64,000 bases of DNA from Fidelibacterota bacterium (GTDB lineage Bacteria > Fidelibacterota > Marinisomatia > Marinisomatales > TCS55), in NCBI GenBank assembly GCA_014382015.1, contig JACNKN010000066.1:91619-155618 (forward strand), written 5' to 3'. Both the position numbers and the translations under genes were made by a program. The stretch's first letter is position 1, and each line of letters begins with the position of its first letter. Of this stretch, positions 19,165 to 28,276 are shown piece by piece. The notes beneath the pieces were generated by a model. It made no database searches. It was not told the DNA's origin and saw only the letters and a program-made list of their open reading frames with translations.

Positions 19165-20436
19165 ATGAATACATCTCAAAAGCACCCATGGTCCTGGGTG
19201 CCATCCCTTTATTTTGCAGAGGGGCTCCCCTATGCTTTTGTCATGCTGGTATCGGTTATCATGTACAAAAAACTGGGTTTGACCAATACCGAAATTGCAC
19301 TTTACACCAGTTGGCTATATTTGCCATGGGTGATTAAACCACTCTGGAGCCCTATTGTAGATATTCTCCGTACCAAACGATTTTGGATTGTGACCATGCA
19401 GATATTGATCGGTGCGGGATTGGCTGGTGTTGCTTTCACCATTCCATCTTCCGATCCATTAAAATATACCATGGCATTTTTCTGGTTATTGGCTTTCAGT
19501 TCTGCCACTCATGATATTGCCGCCGATGGGTTTTATATGCATGCACTTTCGACTCATGATCAATCCTGGATGATCGGCATTCGAAATACATTTTACCGAT
19601 TTGCCATTTTATTCGGGCAGGGTCTCTTGGTCATGTTTGCGGGAAAATTAGAAATATGGACAGGAAGTGTAACTACCGCATGGTCTGTCACTTTTGGCAT
19701 TTTGGCTGGATTGTTTATCATCTTCTCCATTTACCATCGATGGATGCTCCCTCATCCTCCATCAGATCAAACACATCCAGATCCAATCTTGTCAGAGGCC
19801 GTTCAAAATTTTATCAATGTTTTTATATCTTTTTTCAAAAAACCTAAAATAGGTTTCATCATTATTTTTATTCTATTATACAGGTTTGGAGAAGCGCAAC
19901 TGGTGAAAATTGCCCCTCTATTCATGTTGGATTCATTTGAAGCCGGTGGACTCGGCCTGACCACCACCGAATATGGATTTGCCTATGGCACATTAGGAAT
20001 GATTATGCTCACGCTTGGTGGAATTGCAGGCGGTTTTGTTGTTGCCAAACATGGTTTAAAAACCTGGATAGTATGGATGGCGCTGGCTATGAAACTTCCG
20101 GATCTTATTTACGTATTTATGGCGGGAACCCAACCGGAAAGCTATCTCCTTATCAACATTTTTATTGCCATCGAGCAGTTTGGGTATGGGTTTGGATTTA
20201 CGGCCTATCTACTTTATATGATGATGGTATCTGATGGGGAACATAAAACGGCCCACTATGCTATTTGCACTGGGTTTATGGCATTGGGAATGATGATCCC
20301 CGGTATGTTTAGCGGCGCGCTTCAGGAATCTATGGGATATTACCCTTTCTTTATTTGGGTAATGGTTGCTACAATTCCGGGGCTTATACTGATTAAATTT
20401 CTCCCTATTGATTCCAATTTTGGGAAAAAGCGATAA
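19165..20436 (+). CDS. AmpG-like MFS permease
   Basis: A 423-residue protein with 12 predicted membrane helices. SLYFAEGLPYAFV at the first helix and SSATHDIAADGFYM at about 112-125 are typical of the AmpG branch of the major facilitator family, which imports GlcNAc-anhydromuropeptides. KPLWSPIVD (57-65) is the MFS loop 2-3 signature. It lies 6 bases upstream of a NagX-like gene, and the wall-recycling enzymes are a few kb away, which supports a muropeptide or chitobiose substrate. Related AmpG-like proteins of unknown substrate exist, so the label stays at family level. Confidence 0.8.
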   Translation: MNTSQKHPWSWVPSLYFAEGLPYAFVMLVSVIMYKKLGLTNTEIALYTSWLYLPWVIKPLWSPIVDILRTKRFWIVTMQILIGAGLAGVAFTIPSSDPLKYTMAFFWLLAFSSATHDIAADGFYMHALSTHDQSWMIGIRNTFYRFAILFGQGLLVMFAGKLEIWTGSVTTAWSVTFGILAGLFIIFSIYHRWMLPHPPSDQTHPDPILSEAVQNFINVFISFFKKPKIGFIIIFILLYRFGEAQLVKIAPLFMLDSFEAGGLGLTTTEYGFAYGTLGMIMLTLGGIAGGFVVAKHGLKTWIVWMALAMKLPDLIYVFMAGTQPESYLLINIFIAIEQFGYGFGFTAYLLYMMMVSDGEHKTAHYAICTGFMALGMMIPGMFSGALQESMGYYPFFIWVMVATIPGLILIKFLPIDSNFGKKR

Positions 20437-20442
20437 TATATT

Positions 20443-21567
20443 ATGATAGAAAAACAAGATAGACTTATTTCCCTCGATGCATTCCGCGGTGCCACCATCG
20501 CTTTAATGATCCTGGTGAACAACCCTGGAACCTGGGCTCATGTATATGCACCACTCCGTCATGCTAATTGGCATGGATGTACACTTACGGATTTGGTATT
20601 CCCATTTTTCCTATTTATCGTCGGTGTCTCCATGCGATTCTCATTTGAAAAGTATGAATTTTGTAAATGGGGACCTTTATTCAAAAAAGTTTTAGGACGA
20701 TCCATCACCATATTTGCCATTGGATTATTACTCAATGCCTTTCCTTTTGTGCGACAGGATTGGGATTGGTCTCACTTCAGGTATTTGGGCGTCCTACAGC
20801 GGATCGCATTAGCATATTTAGGCGCTTCGTTTATTGTGGTTCGTGCAGATATTTCTGGTTTAGTCAAAATTTCCTTGGGATTATTAGTTGGATACTGGCT
20901 CCTCCTTATGGGATACGGTTGGTACTCCGGTCTTGATCCCTACGCCCTTAAAACGAACCTGGCCCTCATTGTTGATTCATACATCCTGGGTGACAATCAT
21001 CTATATGGTGGCACGGGCATTCCATTTGACCCGGAAGGGTTGCTCAGTACGATCCCCTCTATAGTGACTATCATCATTGGCTTCCTGGTGGGTACCATGA
21101 TTAAGACAACAAAAAATCATGAAGACAACGCCCAGCGGATGGCTGTGTTGGGTGCATTACTGATTATTTTGGGATGGATTTGGGGTTTTGTATTCCCTAT
21201 CAATAAACAGTTATGGACCAGTTCTTATGTTCTCTTCACCGGCGGGATTGCCACCATCGTTTTAGCCGCCATGATTTGGATTGTTGATGTGAAGGGTATA
21301 AAAACATGGACAAAGCCATTTGTCATATTTGGCGCGAATGCCATTTTTCTCTATGCAGCATCCAGCATCTGGGCAAAGATATTGTTAAAGATCAGGTTTG
21401 ATCTCAACTGCCAAATGATATCCGGGTATGGATATTTGTATAAAACTGTTTTCCAGCCCTTCGCCGGGGATTTGAATGGCTCCTTTTTATTCGCCCTGTT
21501 TCATGTCTCCATGTTCTGGCTTATCCTGGCCTGGATGTACCGCAAAAAAATATTTATAAAAATCTAA
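20443..21567 (+). CDS. NagX-like membrane acyltransferase (DUF5009/HGSNAT family)
   Basis: A 374-residue membrane protein with about 10 helices. The start RLISLDAFRGATIALMILVNNPGTW and HANWHGCTLTDLVFPFFLFIVGVSM are the conserved regions of the NagX/heparan-alpha-glucosaminide N-acetyltransferase family. The His in WHG is likely the catalytic residue by analogy. Human HGSNAT acetylates terminal glucosamine across a membrane; bacterial NagX genes sit in GlcNAc use regulons. Here it follows the AmpG-like gene by 6 bases, which suggests coupled handling of wall amino sugars. Confidence 0.82.
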   Translation: MIEKQDRLISLDAFRGATIALMILVNNPGTWAHVYAPLRHANWHGCTLTDLVFPFFLFIVGVSMRFSFEKYEFCKWGPLFKKVLGRSITIFAIGLLLNAFPFVRQDWDWSHFRYLGVLQRIALAYLGASFIVVRADISGLVKISLGLLVGYWLLLMGYGWYSGLDPYALKTNLALIVDSYILGDNHLYGGTGIPFDPEGLLSTIPSIVTIIIGFLVGTMIKTTKNHEDNAQRMAVLGALLIILGWIWGFVFPINKQLWTSSYVLFTGGIATIVLAAMIWIVDVKGIKTWTKPFVIFGANAIFLYAASSIWAKILLKIRFDLNCQMISGYGYLYKTVFQPFAGDLNGSFLFALFHVSMFWLILAWMYRKKIFIKI

Positions 21568-21792
21568 CATAGAGGCCTATCATGTTTATCCGCAGGTAGG
21601 CGTGGCTACGTCTCTAAACAATATAATTAATTTCTGATTCGTTCGTATTTCGAATCGACTGTATAGATACGGCATACCGTGTCTATACCCGTTTTATTTA
21701 ATTCTAATTTTATCTCCATAGCAAATTTGGTCTTTATCTATTTTCTTTTGTACCTTTGGTGCTAGTGATAAAAAAAACAAAGGAGATTACAT
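21568..21792 (+). other. Intergenic region with two hairpins before the aldehyde dehydrogenase gene
   Basis: The gap holds gattcg...cgaatc (about 21636-21657), a stronger hairpin at 21661-21688, and a good Shine-Dalgarno (AAAGGAG) before the ATG at 21793. I see no tRNA cloverleaf and recognise no riboswitch class. Confidence 0.4.
21661..21700 (+). terminator. Probable terminator after nagX
   Basis: A 12-pair stem (gtatagatacgg against ccgtgtctatac, one G-U pair) with loop CATA is followed by CCGTTTTATTT. The U-tract is weak, so a structural RNA role or bidirectional use cannot be excluded. Confidence 0.45.
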
Positions 21793-23286
21793 ATGTCTAA
21801 TAGACCCGATTTTAAATCCCAATATGAAAACTTTATTGGTGGAGAGTGGGTAGCACCTGTGGATGGTGAATATTTCGAAAACACATCGCCCGTTGACGGA
21901 AGCCTCATTGCCAATGTACCAAAATCAAATAAAAACGATATTGATTTAGCGGTGAAAGCGGCGTGGAAAGCGGCGGCAACATGGAATAAATCTTCTGCAA
22001 CAGAACGGAGTACATTACTTCTCAAAATTGCAGATCGGATTGAAGAAAATTTAGAACAGCTCGCATTAGTCGAAACCTGGGATAATGGCAAAGCAATCCG
22101 TGAAACAAATGCAGCAGATATTCCATTAACCATTGATCATTTCCGATATTTTGCCGGCGTTATCCGCGCTGAATCAGGCGAAGTTTCTGATCTGGATGGC
22201 AATACGGTATCCATGGAAATTCATGAGCCGCTCGGCGTGGTGGGACAAATTATTCCCTGGAATTTTCCCATATTGATGGCCGCATGGAAACTGGCACCTG
22301 CATTGGCTGCGGGAAACTGCGTTGTCTTAAAACCAGCCGAACAAACACCTGTTTCAATATTGTTTGTTATGGAAGCAATTGCTGACATTGTACCTCCCGG
22401 CGTTGTAAACATTGTAAATGGATTTGGACCGGAAGCGGGCAAACCATTGGCAACCCATCCTGATGTGAAGAAAATTGCCTTCACAGGTGAAACAACTACA
22501 GGTCGACTCATCATGCAATACGCATCAGAAAATATTATTCCATTCACATTGGAATTGGGTGGTAAATCTCCAAATGTTTTCTTTGACAGCGTTATGGCAG
22601 AAGATGACAATTTCCTCGATAAAGCGATTGAAGGGCTGGTCTTATTTGCTTTTAACCAAGGTGAAGTGTGCACATGTCCGTCCAGAGCATTGATTCAAGA
22701 AAACATCTATGATGCATTCATGGAACGATGCTTAAAACGGATTGAAGCCATTACCATGGGCGATACCCTTGACGGTGGAACTATGATGGGCGCCCAAGCA
22801 TCTAATGATCAATATCAGAAGATTCTGAATTACCTGGATATTGGAAAGCAAGAAGGTGCAGAAGTGCTCATTGGTGGTGAAGCATATAAAAATGAAACCT
22901 ACCCCGATGGATACTATATTCAACCCACCGTATTTAAAGGTAATAATAAAATGCGCATTTTCCAGGAAGAAATTTTTGGACCTGTATTAAGTGTAACGAC
23001 CTTTAAAGATGAAGCAGAAGCATTGGAAATTGCTAATGATACGCTTTATGGACTGGGTGCCGGCGTATGGACGCGAGATATTCATCAAATGCAATTTATG
23101 TCTCGCGGTATAGAAGCGGGTCGTATTTGGTGTAACTGCTATCACGCCTATCCTGCCCATGCTTCATTCGGCGGATATAAAAAATCCGGAATTGGTAGAG
23201 AGACACATAAAATGATGCTCGATCATTATCGTCATACAAAGAACGTATTGACATCATATGACAAAAATCCATTAGGATTCTTTTAA
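21793..23286 (+). CDS. NAD-dependent aldehyde dehydrogenase, ExaC/AldB type
   Basis: A 497-residue soluble enzyme of full family length. IPWNFP (154-159) provides the oxyanion Asn157, [12 protein letters not shown] (253-264) the general base Glu254, and [13 protein letters not shown] (287-299) the catalytic Cys293. The CxC and [11 protein letters not shown] wording is typical of the ExaC acetaldehyde dehydrogenase branch. It oxidises short aldehydes such as acetaldehyde to acids. The DUF779 gene that follows is a regular companion of this branch. The start is supported by AAAGGAG eight bases upstream. Confidence 0.9.
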   Translation: MSNRPDFKSQYENFIGGEWVAPVDGEYFENTSPVDGSLIANVPKSNKNDIDLAVKAAWKAAATWNKSSATERSTLLLKIADRIEENLEQLALVETWDNGKAIRETNAADIPLTIDHFRYFAGVIRAESGEVSDLDGNTVSMEIHEPLGVVGQIIPWNFPILMAAWKLAPALAAGNCVVLKPAEQTPVSILFVMEAIADIVPPGVVNIVNGFGPEAGKPLATHPDVKKIAFTGETTTGRLIMQYASENIIPFTLELGGKSPNVFFDSVMAEDDNFLDKAIEGLVLFAFNQGEVCTCPSRALIQENIYDAFMERCLKRIEAITMGDTLDGGTMMGAQASNDQYQKILNYLDIGKQEGAEVLIGGEAYKNETYPDGYYIQPTVFKGNNKMRIFQEEIFGPVLSVTTFKDEAEALEIANDTLYGLGAGVWTRDIHQMQFMSRGIEAGRIWCNCYHAYPAHASFGGYKKSGIGRETHKMMLDHYRHTKNVLTSYDKNPLGFF

Positions 23287-23297
23287 ACCAAGCAACC

Positions 23298-23333
23298 ATA
23301 AACGGGCAGTTTATAACTGCCCGTTTATTTTTA
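23298..23333 (+). terminator. Rho-independent terminator or attenuator
   Basis: A perfect 14-pair stem (ataaacgggcagtt and its complement) with loop TAT runs straight into TTTTTA. It stands between the dehydrogenase stop and the DUF779 start, whose ATG is only about 8 bases beyond the T-tract. There is no room for a separate promoter, so it probably attenuates rather than separates. Confidence 0.85.
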
Positions 23334-23340
23334 ATCAATA

Positions 23341-23709
23341 ATGACTGAACGAATAAGCGTAACAGATAAAGCCAAAGAAGTAATTGATCAGTTGCGGGAG
23401 AAACATGGTGACCTCATGTTTCATCAAAGTGGTGGTTGCTGTGATGGATCCACGCCCATGTGTTTTGAGAAAGGTGAATTTTTGATTGGTTCCAGAGACT
23501 TATGCCTCGGCACGATTCATGGATGTGAATTTTATATGGCCGAAGATCAATTTGAATATTATAAAAATTCACATATTACCGTCGATGTTTCTGAAGGACG
23601 GGGATCAAGTTTCTCCTTAGAAATCCCCCTTGGACTCAGGTTTATGGCCGTGTCCCGAATCTTAACGGATCAAGAATGTGAATCCTTGAGACCGCCGGAA
23701 TACCCATAA
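23341..23709 (+). CDS. DUF779 family protein
   Basis: A 122-residue protein with HQSGGCCDGSTPMC (about 28-41), the conserved Cys cluster of DUF779, and FYMAEDQFEYY. The family is almost always beside ExaC-type aldehyde dehydrogenases, as here. Its biochemical role is not settled to my knowledge; the cysteines suggest metal or redox chemistry that supports the dehydrogenase. No Shine-Dalgarno is visible before the ATG, because the terminator hairpin occupies that space. Confidence 0.85.
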   Translation: MTERISVTDKAKEVIDQLREKHGDLMFHQSGGCCDGSTPMCFEKGEFLIGSRDLCLGTIHGCEFYMAEDQFEYYKNSHITVDVSEGRGSSFSLEIPLGLRFMAVSRILTDQECESLRPPEYP

Positions 23710-23717
23710 CTCATTTT

Positions 23718-25556
23718 TTAACCTGAATACATTCCATCCAGCAAATCTTGATATCGCTGGGTCACCACTTTTCGTCGAACCTTCATTGTCGGCGTTAACT
23801 CATCTTTATTCTGATCAAAATCTTCTTCTAATATTTTAAATTTCTTAATGGTTTCATAGCTGGGAAGCTCTCGATTTAGCGTAGAAATCTCATGGTGGAT
23901 CAGATCAATAATTTCTTTCTTTTTTGTTAAATCACCTAAATCCTGATACAGTATTTTTCGATCCCGGGCAAATTTGGCAAGTTCATCTTCGTCCATGGTA
24001 ATCAACGCCGTTAAATAGGCTCGTTTATCCCCATAGACCATGGATTGGCTGATATATGGACTGGTCTTGAGTAAATTTTCAATATTTTGTGGAGCCACAT
24101 TTTTTCCGCCTGCTGTAATGATTAAATCTTTCTTTCGATCCGTAATAAATAAATATCCCTCCTCATCAATATGGCCCACATCCCCCGTATGAAGCCACTT
24201 AACGCCATTGTTATCCTTAATAAGTAATTCTTCCGTCGCATCCGGATTATGATAATAGCCTTTAATATTTTGGGGGCCGAGACAACAGATTTCACCATCG
24301 GCTGCAATTCTCACTTCGGTGCCAGGGAATATTTTCCCTACAGATCCAATCTTAATTTCTCCGATTATATTCGTTGAAATCACACCGGTGGTCTCCGTCA
24401 TGCCATAGACTTCATAAATATCCAATCCAACCTTATGAAAAAAGTGAATAATATTGGGAGAAATGGGTGCGGCTCCAGAAATCATAAATCGAATTTTCCC
24501 GCCAAATATATCATGTATTTTTTGGAAAATAAGGAAATGTGCAATTTTATGTTTTACCCATAATAGTATCGATAGCGATTCTTCTTTATCTTTCTTTTCA
24601 ACAAAAGCTTCCCCAACTTGTATTGCCCAATGATATATAGTCTTTTGAATCCAGGATGCATCTTTAATTCCCGTAGAAATTTTGGCATAAAACTTTTCAA
24701 AAACTCTTGGCGTACCAAACATAACGGTAGGACCCGTTTGACGAAGATTCGCCGGCATATCTCCTAAACTTTCAGCGAATATCGTCTCATTCCCGATGTA
24801 TAATTTCATAAAATGCCCTAAATCTCTTTCCGCAATATGGGCCAGAGGTAAATAAGCGATACCCAAATCTTTTCGCGTCATGTTAAACATTGGTTTCATA
24901 TGCTGAACCACAGAGAATACATTTCGGCTATTAATCATGCCTGCCTTTGGATGACCTGTTGTGCCGGAGGTGTAAATAAAACTGATTAAATCTTTCGTAT
25001 CTCCCGCTCCTAGCACCTCCGAATAATGATCAGGGTTTTCTTTCCCATATTGAATGCCTTCATTCCTGAAAGAAGAAAGGGATCTCACATTGGGAATATC
25101 TTTGGGTTGAAATTTGTCAAAAACGACCGCTTGTTTAATTTCTGGGAGTCTTTCCCAAATATCCAATAGTTTATCCAGTTGTTCCTGATCTTCTAAAATA
25201 ATGAATTTAGACTCACTATGATCAGCTATATAATGAACTTGTTCCTCAGTATTGGAATGATAAATAGGTGCCGTCACACCTCCAATGGACATGATGGCTA
25301 AATCAACCACCACCCATTCAAACCGCGTTTGGCTGAGGATAGATACTTTATCTCCCCGTTGAACACCCGCCTTTAGTAATCCGTTACCAATATCTCGAAC
25401 CCAGGCACCATATTGATTCCATGTAACCGATTCCCACATTCCTTTCTGCTTCCACCAAGTCGTAATATCCTCGCCATAATTATCCACATTATACCAAAAT
25501 AGTTTTGGAACTGTATCGTGCACGGATAAGTCTGGATTGCTCAACTGCCGCTCCAT
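23718..25556 (-). CDS. Long-chain acyl-CoA synthetase (AMP-forming)
   Basis: The 612-residue protein is a full-length FAA1-type ligase. Motifs in order are IYTSGTTGHPKAG (about 196-208), VYGMTETTG (about 387), HTGDVG with the following DRKKDLIITAGGKNVAPQNIE, and PTMKVRRKVV near the end carrying the catalytic Lys. It activates fatty or aromatic acids through an acyl-adenylate. The first 16 bases overlap livF. A ligase joined to a branched-chain-type ABC transporter occurs in several phyla and suggests activation of the imported acid, though that is inference. Confidence 0.9.
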   Translation of the reverse strand: MERQLSNPDLSVHDTVPKLFWYNVDNYGEDITTWWKQKGMWESVTWNQYGAWVRDIGNGLLKAGVQRGDKVSILSQTRFEWVVVDLAIMSIGGVTAPIYHSNTEEQVHYIADHSESKFIILEDQEQLDKLLDIWERLPEIKQAVVFDKFQPKDIPNVRSLSSFRNEGIQYGKENPDHYSEVLGAGDTKDLISFIYTSGTTGHPKAGMINSRNVFSVVQHMKPMFNMTRKDLGIAYLPLAHIAERDLGHFMKLYIGNETIFAESLGDMPANLRQTGPTVMFGTPRVFEKFYAKISTGIKDASWIQKTIYHWAIQVGEAFVEKKDKEESLSILLWVKHKIAHFLIFQKIHDIFGGKIRFMISGAAPISPNIIHFFHKVGLDIYEVYGMTETTGVISTNIIGEIKIGSVGKIFPGTEVRIAADGEICCLGPQNIKGYYHNPDATEELLIKDNNGVKWLHTGDVGHIDEEGYLFITDRKKDLIITAGGKNVAPQNIENLLKTSPYISQSMVYGDKRAYLTALITMDEDELAKFARDRKILYQDLGDLTKKKEIIDLIHHEISTLNRELPSYETIKKFKILEEDFDQNKDELTPTMKVRRKVVTQRYQDLLDGMYSG

Positions 25557-26284
25557 AATTTTGCTCTGCGGACGTACTTTCCTTCACCTAAATACATTTC
25601 TCTCACTTTTTCTTCTTCGTATAATTCATCATAAGTACCGCTTAAGAATATTTTCCCCGATGTTAGCACATATCCATAATCTGCAATTTTCAGGGCATGG
25701 TTTACATTTTGTTCTACCAATAAAATAGTAACACCGGATCGATGAAGATATTTTATCGTTTTAAAAATATCCTGAACAAGCAATGGAGATAGTCCTAAAG
25801 ACGGTTCATCTAATAAAAGTATTTTAGGTTTAATCATCAATGCACGGGAAATGGCAAGCATTTGCTGCTCTCCCCCACTCATGGTGCCGGCCCGTTGGTC
25901 TTTTCGTTTTTTCAATATCGGAAAATGTTGAAACGCTTCTTTCATTCTCTCCTGAAGTAAATCCTTTTCTTTAATTAAAAATCCACCCATGAGCAAATTT
26001 TCTTCTACCGATAATTCCGGGAAAATTCGCCTCCACTCCGGTACATGACTAATGCCCATTTTTACAATGTCCTCCGGATTCTTTCTGTCAATTCTTTTAT
26101 CTTCAAAATGAATCGTTCCATACTCCGGCTCAACCAAGCCGCTGATCGTTTTCAAAATTGTACTTTTACCGGCACCATTTGCCCCTAAAATGGTTACCAG
26201 TTGCCCTTCTTTTACTTCCAGAGAAACGCCATGCAATGCCTTTACTTTTCCATAGTAGGTTTCGACACCAATCAGCTTAAGCAT
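25541..26284 (-). CDS. livF: ABC transporter ATPase, LivF type
   Basis: The ATG at 26284 overlaps the livG stop by 8 bases and starts MLKLIGVETYYGKVKALHGV, matching LivF. A longer frame to 26380 is a shadow in livG. Walker A is GANGAGKST, the signature is MSGGEQQMLAI and Walker B is ILLLDEPSLGLSP. With LivG it powers uptake through LivH and LivM. The family carries branched-chain amino acids, but also urea, short amides and aromatic acids. Confidence 0.9.
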   Translation of the reverse strand: MLKLIGVETYYGKVKALHGVSLEVKEGQLVTILGANGAGKSTILKTISGLVEPEYGTIHFEDKRIDRKNPEDIVKMGISHVPEWRRIFPELSVEENLLMGGFLIKEKDLLQERMKEAFQHFPILKKRKDQRAGTMSGGEQQMLAISRALMIKPKILLLDEPSLGLSPLLVQDIFKTIKYLHRSGVTILLVEQNVNHALKIADYGYVLTSGKIFLSGTYDELYEEEKVREMYLGEGKYVRRAKLWSGS

Positions 26285-27038
26285 TTCCGGAATCCCCCAA
26301 AAATGCTTTAATAACTTCAGGATGATTTTTGACCTCTTCCGGTTCACCAATGGCCAATATAATTCCCGAATCCAATACACAAATCCGATCGGAAATACTC
26401 ATGACTAAACTCATATCATGCTCTACAACCAGCACAGTGATATCTAAATCATCCCGGATTTCTGTTATTATTTTGCCTATTTCATATGTTTCCTGATCAT
26501 TCATTCCCGCAGCAGGCTCATCCATGAGAATTAATTTTGGCTTGGCAACAAGAGCCCTGGCAATTTCAGTTAACTTTTGAATGCCATAGGGCTGGCCAAT
26601 CATGTATTTACCCTCATAGTTAGCAATCCCCAAAAAGTCCAAAATTTCAAGCCCCATGGCTTCTTCTTCTTGGCGCTGCTTTCTACTCAACCAACGTTTA
26701 ACCGTAGACCGATTATCTATTCTATGATGTGCGCCTAATAGAATATTATCCAAAATAGTCATAAAAGGTACATTTTGAATATTTTGAAATGTCCGGGAAA
26801 TTCCAGCATCCATTATTTGGTGCGATTGCATTTTTAATAAGTTTTGACCATTAAAGTTGATGACCCCATTTTGAGGGTCATTAAATCGATTAATGCAATT
26901 AAATAATGTTGATTTTCCGGAACCGTTAGGACCAATCAATGAGAATATTTCGCCTTCATCCACATTAAACGATACATCATCCAGTGCCACGACACCGGAA
27001 AATTGCATGCGCACGTTTTTTAGATTTAATCCACTCAT
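26277..27038 (-). CDS. livG: ABC transporter ATPase, LivG type
   Basis: A 253-residue protein with Walker A GPNGSGKST (about 35-43), the LivG-style signature region YGIQKLTEIARAL and Walker B LILMDEPAAGMN. The wording AAGMNDQE is typical of LivG rather than LivF. It is separated from the binding-protein gene by a terminator-like hairpin, so its level is likely lower than that of the binding protein. Confidence 0.9.
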   Translation of the reverse strand: MSGLNLKNVRMQFSGVVALDDVSFNVDEGEIFSLIGPNGSGKSTLFNCINRFNDPQNGVINFNGQNLLKMQSHQIMDAGISRTFQNIQNVPFMTILDNILLGAHHRIDNRSTVKRWLSRKQRQEEEAMGLEILDFLGIANYEGKYMIGQPYGIQKLTEIARALVAKPKLILMDEPAAGMNDQETYEIGKIITEIRDDLDITVLVVEHDMSLVMSISDRICVLDSGIILAIGEPEEVKNHPEVIKAFLGDSGNA

Positions 27039-27040
27039 AA

Positions 27041-27073
27041 TAAAAAAAGCCCCCGGTGAATTACCGAGGGCTT
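27041..27073 (-). terminator. Attenuator between binding-protein and ATPase genes
   Basis: On the minus strand AAGCCCTCGGT and ACCGGGGGCTT pair at 10 of 11 positions and are followed by a run of seven T. It lies between the binding-protein stop and livG. Partial termination here would give excess binding protein, as is common in such operons. Confidence 0.8.
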
Positions 27074-27087
27074 GGTATTATATAAAT

Positions 27088-28254
27088 TTAATCAATCCAA
27101 TCCGTAATAACCGTTTGAACGCCGTCTTTTACCTGGACCAAAATGACGGATTCGGTTCCTGCATGATCCTTTGAATTATATGTGAGGGGAGGGAATGCCC
27201 CAGATTCCCATTTATTTAAGGTTTCTAATCCATTGACTAAGCGTTTGCGAGTTGGATTTTTACCAGCGCGTTTTAGGCCTTCTACCAAAACTTTTGCGGT
27301 CATATATCCATAAAAATGGTACATGCCCATATAGGCTTTCGGCACTTCATATTGCTCACAGAGTTCCCTGTACTTCACAGCAGCAGGCGCGTCTGAAGTC
27401 CATAAATTTGCGAAATTAGCAGCAATAAATCCTTCTCCTGCAGGCCCCGCTGCTAAGGCAACCCGGTGATCCATGGTTGGACTTGTTCCAAAAAACTGGG
27501 GGGAATACCCCATGGCTGCGGCAGTTTTCATGACAATAATGGGTTCCTTTACCACCCCGGCAATAATCACATGGGTTGCGCCACCTTTTATCATATTGCC
27601 AACTTGGCCTGCAAAATCTGTTGCACCGCGCTGATATGCCTCTTTCTGGATTGATATCCCCTGGCTCGCTTCAGCTTCTGCAGCTCCCTTGAGTACATTT
27701 TCACCATAATCATCATCCTGATAGATGATTCCAATTTTTGCATTAGGATTATCTTTCAAAATATATTCCACCAGAATCACCGTTTGTCTATCATATCCTG
27801 TATCTGTATGAAAAATCAAGTTTCCGGCAGGACGAGATAAATCTGACATAGTCCCTGACTGAGTTGCCGGCGCAATGAGTGGTGTACCTGTTTCTGCTAA
27901 AATTGGGCGAATTGCTTCACAGGTTGAGGTGCCAATCACATGATAAAGACAAAATACCTGGTCTTTCTCAATCAATTTTTTTGCAGCAACCACCGACTTT
28001 TGAGGATTATATTGATGATCTTCAACAATCATTTTAATTTTACGACCATGGACACCACCCGCCTCATTGATATACCGAAAATATACATTTGATCCTGCAG
28101 GCAAAACAGCACCCAACTCTTTCATGGGACCGCTTAAGTCCTGAATATTTCCGATTAAGATTTCAGTATCTGTCACGCCTGGTGCCGGTGCTTGTTTGCC
28201 GCATCCGATAAATATCAATCCCAGAATGACCAATATTCCTATTACCTTTTTCAT
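27088..28254 (-). CDS. ABC transporter substrate-binding lipoprotein, LivK/AmiC type
   Basis: The 388-residue protein has signal MKKVIGILVILGLIFIGC with lipobox IGC (Cys18). ILIGNIQDLSGPMKELG and GVHGRKIKMIVEDHQYNPQKSV are typical of type I periplasmic-binding proteins of the Liv/Amt class. The region TGTPLIAPATQSGTMSDLSRP fits the ligand cleft. Ligand is unknown. An amidase encoded upstream in the same direction raises the chance that an amide or amino acid is bound. Confidence 0.88.
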   Translation of the reverse strand: MKKVIGILVILGLIFIGCGKQAPAPGVTDTEILIGNIQDLSGPMKELGAVLPAGSNVYFRYINEAGGVHGRKIKMIVEDHQYNPQKSVVAAKKLIEKDQVFCLYHVIGTSTCEAIRPILAETGTPLIAPATQSGTMSDLSRPAGNLIFHTDTGYDRQTVILVEYILKDNPNAKIGIIYQDDDYGENVLKGAAEAEASQGISIQKEAYQRGATDFAGQVGNMIKGGATHVIIAGVVKEPIIVMKTAAAMGYSPQFFGTSPTMDHRVALAAGPAGEGFIAANFANLWTSDAPAAVKYRELCEQYEVPKAYMGMYHFYGYMTAKVLVEGLKRAGKNPTRKRLVNGLETLNKWESGAFPPLTYNSKDHAGTESVILVQVKDGVQTVITDWID

Positions 28255-28276
28255 GATGATTCTCCTTTTTTGTTGA

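Noticed and set aside
21568..21792. tRNA or riboswitch in the gap before the aldehyde dehydrogenase
   Set aside because: Hairpins are present but no cloverleaf, CCA end or known riboswitch core can be drawn.
26285..26380. N-terminal extension of livF
   Set aside because: It overlaps livG in another frame, and LivF homologues begin at the MLKL residue.
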